The notes beneath the pieces were generated by a model. It was not told where the DNA came from. It saw nothing but the letters and a program-made list of their open reading frames with translations, and made no database searches. Both the position numbers and the translations under genes were made by a program. 64,000 bases of DNA, from positions 294,282 through 358,281 of the forward strand of contig DBYK01000003.1 of the NCBI GenBank assembly GCA_002310135.1. Reading direction: 5' to 3'. Below, piece after piece: positions 53,748-63,412 of the stretch (positions are counted from its first letter, which is position 1; every line of letters starts with the position of its first letter). Source of the DNA: Caryophanales bacterium UBA1188 (GTDB lineage: Bacteria > Bacillota_I > Bacilli_A > Izemoplasmatales > UBA1188).

Positions 53748-56258
53748 TTATGCTCCATGACAATATTTATATTTCTTACCACTTCCGCATGGACATGGAT
53801 CGTTTCTTCCAACCTTGGTTACACCAAGATTAGTTTTTGGCTTTCTCTTTTCAGTTTCTCCTCTATTTGTGCCAGTCGCTTTCATGACTTGTTCTCTTTC
53901 GGAATTTTGTCTTACTTCAGCACGAAGAATATAAGCTGTTGTATCGTTTTGAATGTTTTGAACTAAATCTTGGAATAATCTATAACCTTGTTCTTGATAT
54001 TCTACGAATGGATCTTTTTGAGCATATCCTTGAAGTGATACGGCTTGTCTTAAATCACTCATAGTATCTATGTGTCTCATCCAATAGATGTCAACCACTC
54101 TAAGCATTACTGCTTTATAGAATTCTTGGAAGATTTCTGCTGGTACTTTGCTCTTCTTTTCATCAATACATTGATGATATGCAAGAATTAGGTTTTCTCT
54201 TACTTCAGAAATATTTCCATCTAAATCATCAAGTCTTAAATAACCTTTAGGGAAATATCTTCCATCTAAATCTTTAAATAGTTCTTCTTTTTCAAGAGAT
54301 AGACTCTTAGATATTACAGTATGAAGGTCTAATACTCTATCTATTGTTTCATCTATGATATTGAAGATTGTATCTTCAATGGATTCATTGAAGAGGATAT
54401 CTCTTCTTTGTTTATAGATGACTTCTCTTTGTCTTCTCATTACTTCATCATATTTTAAGACTGATTTTCTTTGGTCGTAGTTATTACCTTCTATTTGTTT
54501 TTGAGCTCTTTCAATAGATTTAGAGAAAATACCAAAATCTAATGAATCTTCTGCGTTACCACTTTGAACCATTAAAGCTCTTGTGATGAGCATTTTAAAT
54601 CTTTCACTACCAAATCTTGCCATAAGGTCATCTTCAGCACTCATATAGAAGCATGAATAACCTGGGTCACCTTGTCTACCACTTCTACCTCTTAATTGGT
54701 TATCTATACGTCTTGATTCATGTCTTTCAGTACCTAGTACCGCAAGACCACCGAGCTCAACAACACCTTCTCCAAGTTTAATATCTGTACCACGACCAGC
54801 CATATTTGTCGCAATAGTTACTGATCCCTTCTCGCCAGCATGGAGAATTATTTCAGCTTCTTTTTCGTGTTGTTTAGCATTTAATACCTTATGAGGTATG
54901 TGTTCACGAGTTAATAATTTAGATACAAGTTCAGATGTTTCAATAGCAATAGTACCAATTAACATTGGTTGACCTTTTGCATATCTTTCTTTTATATCTT
55001 TAACAAGCGCTTTGAATTTCGCGTCTTTAGTTGCGAATAATTTATCATTCGCATCAATTCTTATAACTGGTCTATTCGTAGGGATTTCTATAACACGCAT
55101 ATTATAGATTTGAATGAATTCTTCTTCCTCAGTTTTAGCTGTACCAGTCATACCTGATAATTTCTTATACATTCTAAAGAAATTTTGGAATGTAATAGAT
55201 GCAAGAGTAGTTGTCTCTTTCTTTATTTCAACATGTTCTTTAGCTTCTAGGGCTTGGTGTAATCCTTCAACGAATTGTCTACCATGCATCAATCTTCCTG
55301 TGAATGGGTCAACGATGATTACTGTGTTTTTTTGGACAACGTAGTCGACATCTTTTTGCATTATATAATTCGCTCTTAAAGCGTTATCGATGTTATGCAG
55401 AAGTGTAACATTTTGTATATCATATAAATTTGGAATGTTGAAATGCTCTTCAGCTTTCTTAATTCCAGATTCTGATAATACAATGGTTTTAGCTTTTATA
55501 TCTATGATATAATCTTCATCCGCTAAATATTTCACAAAATTATCTGCGAGTTCATATAGTTTTTCTGTGTTTCTTGCGCCACCAGAAATGATAAGTGGAG
55601 TTCTCGCTTCATCAACTAATACTGAATCGACCTCATCAATTATTGCGAAGTTTAAATCTCTTTGAACGAGATTTTCTTTTTTAACTACCATATTATCTCT
55701 TAGATAATCGAAACCAATTTCATTGTTTGTGGTATATAAAATATCGCAAGAATATTGTTCTCGTTTTTGTTCAGGAGTTAGTTCTCTTAAATTGAGTCCT
55801 ACAGTTAGACCTAATTTTCTAAATAAATCACCAATAATACCATTTGCTTCACGACCAGCTAAGTATTCATTTACTGTAACTATATGTACACCATTTCCTG
55901 TTAGTGCATTTAAATATGCAGGAAGAACGGCTGTTAAAGTTTTACCTTCACCAGTCTTCATTTCAGCGATATTACCACCATGTATTACGATTCCACCCAT
56001 AATTTGAACTTTGAATGGATTCATAGAAGTATATTTATTTGCAGCAACTGATGCTACTGCGAATGCTTCGTTTAATAGTGAATCTAGAGTTTCTCCTTTA
56101 TTATATCTTTCCTTGAACTCTTCTGTTTGTCTTATGAAGTCTTCATCAGAATAGTTAACGTAATTTTCTTCTAATTTGATAATTTCAAGAGCTCTTTTTT
56201 CTAACTTTTTAAGTAAGAACCCTCTTATTTTATTATCTTTTTTATGATTAATAGGCAT
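53748..56258 (-). CDS. secA: Protein translocase ATPase SecA
   Basis: 836 aa. Motor of the Sec export pathway, binding SecYEG (secG is at 29 kb). Walker A region AEMKTGEGKTLTAVLPA, DEVDSVLVDEARTPLIISGG (Walker B and DEAD-like), preprotein cross-linking domain, second nucleotide-binding fold with ATNMAGRGTDIKLG and LRGRSGRQGD, helical scaffold, and the C-terminal zinc motif CPCGSGKKYKYCHG for SecB or ribosome contact. Complete. First gene of the long operon; GGGAGG precedes the ATG. Confidence 0.98.
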   Translation of the reverse strand: MPINHKKDNKIRGFLLKKLEKRALEIIKLEENYVNYSDEDFIRQTEEFKERYNKGETLDSLLNEAFAVASVAANKYTSMNPFKVQIMGGIVIHGGNIAEMKTGEGKTLTAVLPAYLNALTGNGVHIVTVNEYLAGREANGIIGDLFRKLGLTVGLNLRELTPEQKREQYSCDILYTTNNEIGFDYLRDNMVVKKENLVQRDLNFAIIDEVDSVLVDEARTPLIISGGARNTEKLYELADNFVKYLADEDYIIDIKAKTIVLSESGIKKAEEHFNIPNLYDIQNVTLLHNIDNALRANYIMQKDVDYVVQKNTVIIVDPFTGRLMHGRQFVEGLHQALEAKEHVEIKKETTTLASITFQNFFRMYKKLSGMTGTAKTEEEEFIQIYNMRVIEIPTNRPVIRIDANDKLFATKDAKFKALVKDIKERYAKGQPMLIGTIAIETSELVSKLLTREHIPHKVLNAKQHEKEAEIILHAGEKGSVTIATNMAGRGTDIKLGEGVVELGGLAVLGTERHESRRIDNQLRGRSGRQGDPGYSCFYMSAEDDLMARFGSERFKMLITRALMVQSGNAEDSLDFGIFSKSIERAQKQIEGNNYDQRKSVLKYDEVMRRQREVIYKQRRDILFNESIEDTIFNIIDETIDRVLDLHTVISKSLSLEKEELFKDLDGRYFPKGYLRLDDLDGNISEVRENLILAYHQCIDEKKSKVPAEIFQEFYKAVMLRVVDIYWMRHIDTMSDLRQAVSLQGYAQKDPFVEYQEQGYRLFQDLVQNIQNDTTAYILRAEVRQNSEREQVMKATGTNRGETEKRKPKTNLGVTKVGRNDPCPCGSGKKYKYCHGA

Positions 56259-56376
56259 TTAATTACCTCCCTTTTTCCTATATAAATAATACCATATTTA
56301 TTAGTTTTATTATAATAAAAATAAAAATAATAAAAAGTTCTCTTATTTTAATTCATAGAAATGAACCATTAATTAA

Positions 56377-56406
56377 AATAACACGCTCAAATTTGAGCGT
56401 GTTATT
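56377..56406. terminator. Terminator downstream of hpf
   Basis: 15-bp perfect palindrome (core CGCTCAAATTTGAGCG), followed on the minus strand by a T-rich run. It lies between hpf and secA, so secA begins a new transcription unit. Confidence 0.75.
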
Positions 56407-56426
56407 GATTACTAAATATATTTGTA

Positions 56427-56948
56427 TTAGAAAGTTTCAATTAGTCCGTATTCACCATCTCTTCTTAAATATACTATACAAACATTATCTTTATCATTTT
56501 TGTATGCGAAGAATGAGTGGTCTAATAATTCAAGTTGAGTAACTGCTTCATCAAAAGTTAAAACTTCTAATTTGTATTGTTTCATTTTTACTGCGCTATT
56601 TACCATCTTTTCAGGTTCTGGAGTATCGATAAATAAATCATTAATTCCAGCTTTATCTTGAAGGCTTCTTACAAGTTTGTGTTTATTTGATTTAATCTGT
56701 TTTTCTAGTTTTTCTGCGCATTTGTCTATTGCGACAAATAATTCTTGGTCTACCTCCTCTGCACGAATCACAATTGGCCCAACAGGAATTGTGATTTCTA
56801 CTTTGACCATTTTACCTTCTGTCTTAAGCATTACTTTTGCGTCTAATGGCCTTGTGGTAAAACGATCTAATTTTTTAAGTTTTTGAAATAAATGAGCTTT
56901 AATCTCATCAGTTTGTTTGATACCTTTAGTTCTGATATCTAGTTCCAT
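56427..56948 (-). CDS. hpf: Long-form ribosome hibernation promoting factor
   Basis: 173 aa from the ATG at 56946-56948, 8 bases after GGAGG; a GTG five codons earlier overlaps that site. N-terminal S30AE/Y domain (MELDIRTKGIKQTDEIKAHL, KKLDRFTTRPLDAKVMLKTE, EVDQELFVAIDKCAEKLEKQ), then the C-terminal dimerisation domain (LEVLTFDEAVTQLELLDHSF, FAYKNDKDNVCIVYLRRDGE, YGLIE). It dimerises 70S ribosomes into inactive 100S in slow growth. The long form is typical of Firmicutes. Monocistronic. Confidence 0.95.
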   Translation of the reverse strand: MELDIRTKGIKQTDEIKAHLFQKLKKLDRFTTRPLDAKVMLKTEGKMVKVEITIPVGPIVIRAEEVDQELFVAIDKCAEKLEKQIKSNKHKLVRSLQDKAGINDLFIDTPEPEKMVNSAVKMKQYKLEVLTFDEAVTQLELLDHSFFAYKNDKDNVCIVYLRRDGEYGLIETF

Positions 56949-57024
56949 AAAATGTACCTCCACTTTTATTGTATCATTTTTAAAAAATTATTAAATACAT
57001 TTTGTAAAAATCATAGAAAAAATA

Positions 57025-57381
57025 TCACATTATTATATCTTCAAGATATGAATATACTTCTTTAATTAATACAATATTTTGACGAAAATTAAGAAATTTA
57101 AGAATATATAATTCGCTTTCTTCAAGAAGTAAAATAATTGAATCTTTTTCTTTTTTAAATATCTCAAATATCTTTGGATATATCTTGTATTCAATTTCAT
57201 CTAAATATTCATCATCTAATATAAAATAATAATATTTAATATAATATCCATAATCAAGTGGAATTATTGATAATTTAGGATTAATTAGTTCCCTACATTT
57301 ACTGCATACGAAATTGAATTCAAATAAATCTTTGAATCTAAGATTATAAAATATGTTTTTATTACAAATCTTGCATTTCAT
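57025..57381 (-). CDS. ComFC-like protein reduced to a zinc-ribbon and short helical part
   Basis: 118 aa. It begins MKCKICNKNIFYNLRF and continues to FVCSKCRELINPKLS, a two-CxxC zinc ribbon as at the start of ComFC. The following segment (LDYGYYIKYYYFILDDEYL) is similar to ComFC's region before the PRTase domain. The phosphoribosyltransferase domain with its PRPP-binding loop, which makes normal ComFC about 220-240 aa, is missing; the frame ends cleanly. It overlaps the end of comFA by 20 bases, the standard comFA-comFC order. Either a reduced partner of ComFA or a decayed gene. Confidence 0.6.
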   Translation of the reverse strand: MKCKICNKNIFYNLRFKDLFEFNFVCSKCRELINPKLSIIPLDYGYYIKYYYFILDDEYLDEIEYKIYPKIFEIFKKEKDSIILLLEESELYILKFLNFRQNIVLIKEVYSYLEDIIM

Positions 57382-58510
57382 AATTCATTTGTTTAATGTA
57401 TCTTTTAACTTTCAAGAATTTTAATGAATAATATTTATAAAAAATATATATTCTTCCCATTCTATCAGTAGAGCTTCTTCCTACTCTTCCGCATATCTGA
57501 ATTATGGTTTGATATGAAAAGACTCTATTTTCAGCATCTAGTATCACCACATCCAAATTCGGAATAGTTATTCCTCTTTCAAGAATGGTGGTCGAAACTA
57601 AAATATTAGATCTATTATTCTTAAAACTACTTATGATTTCTTTAGATCTTTTATTCTTACTATTCACATATTCGCATCCAAAATAATCCGCTATTTCTTG
57701 CGATTTTCTTATTGAATAAGTGTATATAATAATTTTTCTATTGTTATTTAGTAATATCTCTTTTAGTTTTTCATTTTCATCTATCTTTTTGCTATTATCT
57801 TTAATGAATATTGGGTATTCTAAATCATAATTATGATATCTCCTATTTATGATATATTTATCTGAATCAATTTTTTCTTTTTCTGTCGCGCTCATCTTGA
57901 ATATCACACCATCAGTCTTAAGAGATTTCTTAACTAATCTTTCTAAATATTCATTCTCTTGATATGGATATGCATCAACCTCATCTAAGATGATTAAATC
58001 AAATTCATTTTCATAATGAATCAATTGATTTATAGTTGAGACTAATAATTCACCATTATCATCATGGTTTTTACCATCAATATATTTAATAGTCGTATTA
58101 ATAAATACACTTTTAAGTCTTTTATAAAGCTCAAATACTATTTCTTTTCTTGGAATTGCGATTAATACTTTATCTCCTTTATTTAGCGCATAAAGTATTA
58201 CTTCATACATTATTTCAGTTTTACCACTCCCACATACAGCATTTAAATATGCGTTCTTTTTGTTGATGTAGTGTTCTAGAAAGAATTTTGACGCTTTCTT
58301 TTGTTTTAATGAAAGGTTAAATTCAGTTTTCATAATATGATTTTTTATTTCTATATTTCTAAGTGAATAATAAAGTGTGACATTTTTCTTCAAGCAATCT
58401 TCACATCTTCCATTAAAAATATTATTTGATTTACAATAATTGCATCCATTATTTTCTATTTGAGGTCTTTTATAAAGATATTCTCTTAGAGGTCTTTCTT
58501 CTATTTTCAT
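57362..58510 (-). CDS. comFA: ComFA-like DNA helicase of competence
   Basis: 382 aa. An N-terminal four-cysteine zinc motif (CNYCKSNNIFNGRCEDC) precedes a superfamily 2 helicase core. Motifs are NAVCGSGKTEIMYE (Walker A), LIILDEVDAYPYQE (DEVD box), FKMSATEK (motif III), VSTTILERGITIPNLDVV (motif V) and QICGRVGRSS (motif VI). In B. subtilis ComFA pulls single-stranded DNA through the ComEC channel during transformation. The protein is slightly short against the usual 430-460 aa. Other competence genes are not in the window. Confidence 0.85.
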   Translation of the reverse strand: MKIEERPLREYLYKRPQIENNGCNYCKSNNIFNGRCEDCLKKNVTLYYSLRNIEIKNHIMKTEFNLSLKQKKASKFFLEHYINKKNAYLNAVCGSGKTEIMYEVILYALNKGDKVLIAIPRKEIVFELYKRLKSVFINTTIKYIDGKNHDDNGELLVSTINQLIHYENEFDLIILDEVDAYPYQENEYLERLVKKSLKTDGVIFKMSATEKEKIDSDKYIINRRYHNYDLEYPIFIKDNSKKIDENEKLKEILLNNNRKIIIYTYSIRKSQEIADYFGCEYVNSKNKRSKEIISSFKNNRSNILVSTTILERGITIPNLDVVILDAENRVFSYQTIIQICGRVGRSSTDRMGRIYIFYKYYSLKFLKVKRYIKQMNYEMQDL

Positions 58511-58556
58511 ACATATAAATAATACTCAAACATAACTTAAATATTTTAAAGCAAAT

Positions 58557-58585
58557 AAAAAAGTCTAGAAAGTCTAGACTTTTTT
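58557..58585 (-). terminator. Terminator of leuS
   Basis: AGTCTAGA pairs with TCTAGACT around a 3-base loop, flanked by A and T runs. It overlaps the leuS stop codon; the T run follows on the minus strand. Confidence 0.8.
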
Positions 58586-60980
58586 ATACTACTATATTAA
58601 CTATCTTATCTTTAACAACTATTATTTTTTTGATTCCAGCTTCTTTATAAGCCTTTATCTTATCTAATGATAAAGCCATATTCTTGACTTCATCATCTGA
58701 AGCTCCTCTTTTAAAGTTGAATTTATCTCTTACTTTACCATTTACTGATACTACAATTAGACAAGTATCTTCAATCAATTCATTTTCATTATATTTAGGA
58801 TATTCTTCAAATTGTATAGTTGTATCATTATAGTTATGCCATAATTCTTCTGCCATATGTGGACAGAAAGGATTTAATAACTTAAGAAGAGTTAAATAGT
58901 CTTTTAGGGAAATTGATTCTTTTTCGGAATAAGCATTAGTTAAAATCATTAATTTCGCTATAGCGGTATTATATTTTGAAGATTCAATATCTTCACTAAC
59001 ACCTTTAATAGTTTGATTTATTAATACTTTTAATTCTTTTGAATACTCATTATCTTCTTTTCTTACGCGAGAATTAAGAGCTTCTATCTTATCTAGGAAT
59101 CTTTGGCATCCTTTAATAGAATCATTGTTCCATGGAGTTGTCATTTCATAATCAGATATAAATAACATATAACACCTAAGGACATCTGCACCATACATCT
59201 TCACAACTTCTATTGGATCAATAACGTTTCCTTTAGATTTACTCATCTTTTGGCCATCTGGGCCTAAGATTATGCCTTGTGTAGTTCTCTTCTTATATGG
59301 TTCTTTAGTTGGAACTAACCCTTGATCATATAAGAATTCATTCCAGAATCTTGAATATATTAGGTGCCTTGTGACGTGTTCCATACCACCATTATACCAA
59401 TCAACTGGCATGAATCTCTTTAAAGATTCCATAGATGCGAAAGCTTTATCGTTATGTGGGTCACAATATCTTAAGAAATACCAACTTGAACCTGCCCATT
59501 GAGGCATTGTATCAGTTTCTCTTCTTGCTTTTCCTTGGCATTTAGGACAAGTACATTCCACAAATTCTTTTACTTTAGATAGTGGTGATTCGCCTTCTTC
59601 ACTTGGCTCAAAATTATCTATATATGGTAATTTCACAGGTAAATCTTCATAAGGAACTGGGACTATACCACAATTATCACAATAGATAATTGGAATAGGT
59701 TCACCCCAATATCTTTGCCTATTGAAAGCCCAATCTTTCATCTTGTAATTAACTGTTTTAGAACCAAGATTATTTTCTTCTAAATAAGAAATAATCTTTG
59801 ATTTAGCTTCTTTAACTTTTAATCCATCAATTAATGGGCTATTCACAAGTATTCCATTCTCAGTATCAGTGTAAGCTTCTTTAGTGATATCTCCGCCTTT
59901 AATTACTTCTTTTATTTCAAGGTTGAATTTCTTTGCGAAAGCGTAGTCTCTTGTATTATGAGCTGGGACAGCCATTATAGCTCCTGTACCATAACCCATC
60001 ATTACATAATCTGAAATAAAGATTGGAATTTCTTTTTGAGTTATAGGATTTATTGCGTTTAATCCTATAATTCTAACACCTGTCTTATCTTTTTGAAGTT
60101 CAACACGTTCAAATTCACTCTTATGTGTAGCTTTTTCTTTATAATCATTAACTTCATCTAAGTTTTCAATTAAAGATTCACATTTTTCAATAATAGGGTG
60201 TTCTGGGGCAATGACCATAAAAGTGGCACCATAAATAGTATCAGGCCTTGTGGTAAAGACTTTGATCTTTTCATTAACACCTTTTATTTCGAAATTAATT
60301 TCTGCGCCTTCACTTCTTCCAATCCAGTTAATTTCTTCAGTTTTAACTCTTTGAGAAGCTTCAAGTTCATTTAATCCATTAAGTAATTCTTCTGAATATT
60401 TAGTAATTCTTAAGAACCAAACATCTTTTTCTTTTTGAATTACATTCGAACCACATCTATCGCATACTCCACCTTGTGATTCTTCATTAGATAGAACACA
60501 TTTACAAGATGGGCAGAAATTAACATATGTATGGTCTCTATATGCGAGATTTGATTCATAGAATTTTAAAAATAGATATTGTGTCCATTTATAATAATTT
60601 TCATCAGTAGTATCTATTACCCTATCAAAATCAAATGAAAAACCACAAGTTTTAAGTTGTTTAGTAAAAGCTTCTATATTTTTATCTGTGACAATTCTTG
60701 GATGAATATGATTTTTAATTGCATAATTTTCTGTAGGCAGGCCAAACGCATCAAAACCAATTGGGAATAAAACATTATAACCTTCCATTCTTCTTTTTCT
60801 TGAAACTACTTCAAGGCCAGAAAAAGCTCTAACATGTCCAACATGCATTCCTGCGCCACTTGGATATGGAAATTCTATTAAAGCATAGAATTTTGGCTTA
60901 GAGTCATCATCTTTTGCGTGAAATAAATCATTTTTGTACCAGTAGTCCTGCCACTTCTTTTCTATCTCTTGATGATTCAT
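58584..60980 (-). CDS. leuS: Leucyl-tRNA synthetase
   Basis: 798 aa, the size of bacterial LeuRS. Class I signatures: HIGH-type FPYPSGAGMHVGHVRAFSG near the N terminus and KMSKS in GPDGQKMSKSKGNVIDP. A zinc-binding insertion (CPSCKCVLSNEES and CDRCG), the CP1 editing domain with VFTTRPDTIYGATFMV, the leucine-specific WYNGGMEH segment, and a C-terminal anticodon-binding and Leu-specific domain. There is no T-box leader; it follows the DUF1189 gene by 14 bases. Confidence 0.98.
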   Translation of the reverse strand: MNHQEIEKKWQDYWYKNDLFHAKDDDSKPKFYALIEFPYPSGAGMHVGHVRAFSGLEVVSRKRRMEGYNVLFPIGFDAFGLPTENYAIKNHIHPRIVTDKNIEAFTKQLKTCGFSFDFDRVIDTTDENYYKWTQYLFLKFYESNLAYRDHTYVNFCPSCKCVLSNEESQGGVCDRCGSNVIQKEKDVWFLRITKYSEELLNGLNELEASQRVKTEEINWIGRSEGAEINFEIKGVNEKIKVFTTRPDTIYGATFMVIAPEHPIIEKCESLIENLDEVNDYKEKATHKSEFERVELQKDKTGVRIIGLNAINPITQKEIPIFISDYVMMGYGTGAIMAVPAHNTRDYAFAKKFNLEIKEVIKGGDITKEAYTDTENGILVNSPLIDGLKVKEAKSKIISYLEENNLGSKTVNYKMKDWAFNRQRYWGEPIPIIYCDNCGIVPVPYEDLPVKLPYIDNFEPSEEGESPLSKVKEFVECTCPKCQGKARRETDTMPQWAGSSWYFLRYCDPHNDKAFASMESLKRFMPVDWYNGGMEHVTRHLIYSRFWNEFLYDQGLVPTKEPYKKRTTQGIILGPDGQKMSKSKGNVIDPIEVVKMYGADVLRCYMLFISDYEMTTPWNNDSIKGCQRFLDKIEALNSRVRKEDNEYSKELKVLINQTIKGVSEDIESSKYNTAIAKLMILTNAYSEKESISLKDYLTLLKLLNPFCPHMAEELWHNYNDTTIQFEEYPKYNENELIEDTCLIVVSVNGKVRDKFNFKRGASDDEVKNMALSLDKIKAYKEAGIKKIIVVKDKIVNIVV

Positions 60981-60994
60981 AATTGTCTCCTTAA

Positions 60995-61936
60995 TTAATC
61001 GCTATCGCTATTAGTATCATCTTGATCAGCATCATAGTCGATATCATTATCGTCTTTTTCTATTTTTTCATCTTGGGTTTTTTTGATTATATCGTTAACT
61101 TTATCAATAATACTACTATTATTCATTAAAGATTCACCTAATATTTTCATTCTTATTCTCTTCATTATTTCTCTTTCTAAAACGATTAGAGGAATTAATG
61201 AAGCAAGAATCATTATGAAGCTAAGTGCACCACCGATAGATAGTAGCGAAATCAAAGTCTCAGCAATTATAACAGCGGTTGTTGCGAAAATAAGCATCTT
61301 AAATAATTGGCCTTTCTTCATATAATCGCCAACTCTATAAAATACTGCCATAAAAAGATAAGTAATCAAAGCATACATCAGCATCTCAATAATAGCATTA
61401 ATCATTCCTATCACGAAATATGTTCCAATGAATAGTGGTTTAAAACTCAAAAGAACATTATTAATGCTTGTGAAGAATTCACTATTTTCATTGATATTAT
61501 AAAGATTAACATTTTGAAGGTCTCCTGATAATTCACTAATCGTTGATAACTCAACTGCGCTAGCATTTACAACCCCAACCACATAATAAATTTTATCACC
61601 TAAAATAATTATATTAACAGCATTTCCACTTAATTCACTGATAGCACCACCAGTTTTTATGAATGCAACATTTACATCACTTAGTTCAATTATATATGTG
61701 TTAGATGAAATAAATATTCCATCAGCAATCCTCGCATCAGTATCTTTAAATGTCCTTGAGATTTTAAGTTTATCATTGTAATTTAAACCTTGATATTTAA
61801 GAGGTCCAACTATCCTTGAAAAACCTAAAAAGAGCGAAATAATCAGCATGTATAACAACACAAAACCGATTCTTTTTGCTCTATAGTGTATTATATTTTT
61901 TGGATTGAATATCGAATCTCTAAATAACTTGAACAT
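60995..61936 (-). CDS. DUF1189 family membrane protein
   Basis: 313 aa. N-terminal amphipathic segment (FRDSIFNPKNIIHYRAKR), membrane helix (FVLLYMLIISLFLGFS), a large extracytoplasmic loop of about 130 residues, then four hydrophobic segments (VIGMINAIIEMLMYALITYL, MLIFATTAVIIAETLISLL, GALSFIMILASLIPLIVL). The C-terminal tail is acidic and disordered (DDNDIDYDADQDDTNSDSD). The N-terminal F..S...P........ pattern and overall topology match DUF1189; members may influence maltodextrin or envelope processes but the role is unknown. Upstream of leuS. Confidence 0.7.
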   Translation of the reverse strand: MFKLFRDSIFNPKNIIHYRAKRIGFVLLYMLIISLFLGFSRIVGPLKYQGLNYNDKLKISRTFKDTDARIADGIFISSNTYIIELSDVNVAFIKTGGAISELSGNAVNIIILGDKIYYVVGVVNASAVELSTISELSGDLQNVNLYNINENSEFFTSINNVLLSFKPLFIGTYFVIGMINAIIEMLMYALITYLFMAVFYRVGDYMKKGQLFKMLIFATTAVIIAETLISLLSIGGALSFIMILASLIPLIVLEREIMKRIRMKILGESLMNNSSIIDKVNDIIKKTQDEKIEKDDNDIDYDADQDDTNSDSD

Positions 61937-61958
61937 ACAAATGCCTCAAAATATTATA

Positions 61959-62528
61959 TCATAATATGCTTTTAATGTAATATAAAAGCACACCAAGAAG
62001 TCCTGTGATTATTAAAATCATATATGGACTCAAGGTTTTTTTCTTAACTGTCTTAAAAATGAACGCAATAAAGATAGTTACGCCAAATATAATTATCGCA
62101 ATATAATCGATATCAATTGGATTAGTGTTTATAAATATAATCGAATATAGGAAGCTTAATGCAGTAGCTAAAATTAACCCAACAACTACTGCCTTAATTC
62201 CATTTAATATAGCATTTATTATTTTGTTTTCTAAAAATTTATTAAATATACTTGCGATTAATAAAATGATGATAAATGATGGAAGAATGCAGGCAAAAGT
62301 TGCGACTAAAGCGCCTGGAATAGAATACATCAAATTACCAACGAATGTCGCAGTGTTTATTGCAATAGGCCCAGGTGTTGATTCACTTATTACTAATAAA
62401 TCATGGAATTCTTGAAGAGTGATCCAACCTCTTGAAACTACTTCGCTTTGAATCAAACTTATCATAGCGTAGCCACCACCTATAGTAAAAAGGCCAATAA
62501 GGAAAAAGACATAGAATAACTCAATCAT
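61959..62528 (-). CDS. Chromate transporter family protein (half-size, second gene)
   Basis: 189 aa. Begins with FYVFFLIGLFTIGGGYAMISL, followed by LLVISESTPGPIAINTATFVG: the GGG and SESTPGP signatures of the CHR (ChrA) family. Five or six membrane helices. CHR proteins occur as one long protein with two such halves or as two adjacent half-size genes; here the pair overlaps by 8 bases. They are annotated as chromate/sulfate antiporters, though many are not experimentally tested. No chromate-specific regulator is near. Confidence 0.85.
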   Translation of the reverse strand: MIELFYVFFLIGLFTIGGGYAMISLIQSEVVSRGWITLQEFHDLLVISESTPGPIAINTATFVGNLMYSIPGALVATFACILPSFIIILLIASIFNKFLENKIINAILNGIKAVVVGLILATALSFLYSIIFINTNPIDIDYIAIIIFGVTIFIAFIFKTVKKKTLSPYMILIITGLLGVLLYYIKSIL

Positions 62529-63123
62529 GCTGTTCTTCCTCCTTTTTAGTTTTGTTTACCTTTGTGGCAATTAAATAATAAATTAGATATATTAACCCTC
62601 CACCTAAAATAACGTAGATTGTTGATATGTTTAAATTCATTATTCTGATAAGAAAAACTAATACGAATGAAACACCGATTAAAACATATCCTAACCAATT
62701 CTTTTTATATGTTTTATAAACACTAATTCCAGCTCTAAAAATTAGAATTGTTGCGCCAATAATTAACCCATTAAATAAATATTTTATTATTTCAATTTGG
62801 ATAAATTGTTCGTAGAAAAAAGAAATTATAGAAATAATAATTAAAGAAGGTAGTATTACCGCAATAGTTGAAATAATAGAACCAAGGACTCCTCTAACTT
62901 TATAACCTAAATATGTCGCAATATTGACCGCAATTACTCCAGGAGTTGATTCAGCAATAGAAATTATGGATAAAAGCTCATCTTTAGTGATGAGTTGTCT
63001 TTTTTCAACGAATGTTCTTTCAATTAAAGGTATCATAGAAAGACCTCCACCAAAAGTGAAAAGGCCTACTTTAAAATAATCGAAAAACAATTGTAAGAGT
63101 ATTTTAAATTTGCTTTTTTCCAT
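62521..63123 (-). CDS. Chromate transporter family protein (half-size, first gene)
   Basis: 200 aa. FFDYFKVGLFTFGGGLSMIPL, then LLSIISIAESTPGVIAVNIATYLG: the same signatures as its partner, with AESTPGV in the second motif. Hydrophobic helices continue to a short basic C-terminal tail. Together with the following gene it should form the heteromeric two-subunit CHR transporter. An AT-rich promoter region lies upstream. Confidence 0.85.
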   Translation of the reverse strand: MEKSKFKILLQLFFDYFKVGLFTFGGGLSMIPLIERTFVEKRQLITKDELLSIISIAESTPGVIAVNIATYLGYKVRGVLGSIISTIAVILPSLIIISIISFFYEQFIQIEIIKYLFNGLIIGATILIFRAGISVYKTYKKNWLGYVLIGVSFVLVFLIRIMNLNISTIYVILGGGLIYLIYYLIATKVNKTKKEEEQHD

Positions 63124-63412
63124 AATTATTTAACCCTTATTATATATTATAATATAATATTGGCAAAATAATATTATCAAAGTAATACGCTTTAATATTC
63201 TAAACTGGTTACCAATTTGTCTCAATAAAATACATTTTCAATATCATTTAACATATTTGATGATTTTTGTTTAATACTTTTGATATATTTTGTTTAACAC
63301 ATTTGATATTGTTTTAGCATGCTACAAAAAAGTATACTATAAAGTATACTATATTTCATTTAATTATGTTGTTTCACATTATTTACAATTTAATAATATC
63401 AATTACACCATT
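63124..63412. other. AT-rich intergenic region with short repeats
   Basis: No gene visible. AGTATACTATA and AGTATACTATA-like copies recur around 63331-63352, a pair of partly palindromic boxes, and TTTTGATATATTTTGTTTAA/ACATTTGATATTG blocks repeat around 63240-63310. They may be operator or terminator elements for the flanking genes, or the edge of another insertion; I cannot decide. Confidence 0.3.

Noticed and set aside
60981..61936. T-box leader for leuS
   Set aside because: Only 14 bases separate leuS from the upstream gene, and no T-box sequence is seen.
63331..63352. Insertion-sequence ends from AGTATACTATA repeats
   Set aside because: Too short and AT-rich to call; no transposase nearby.
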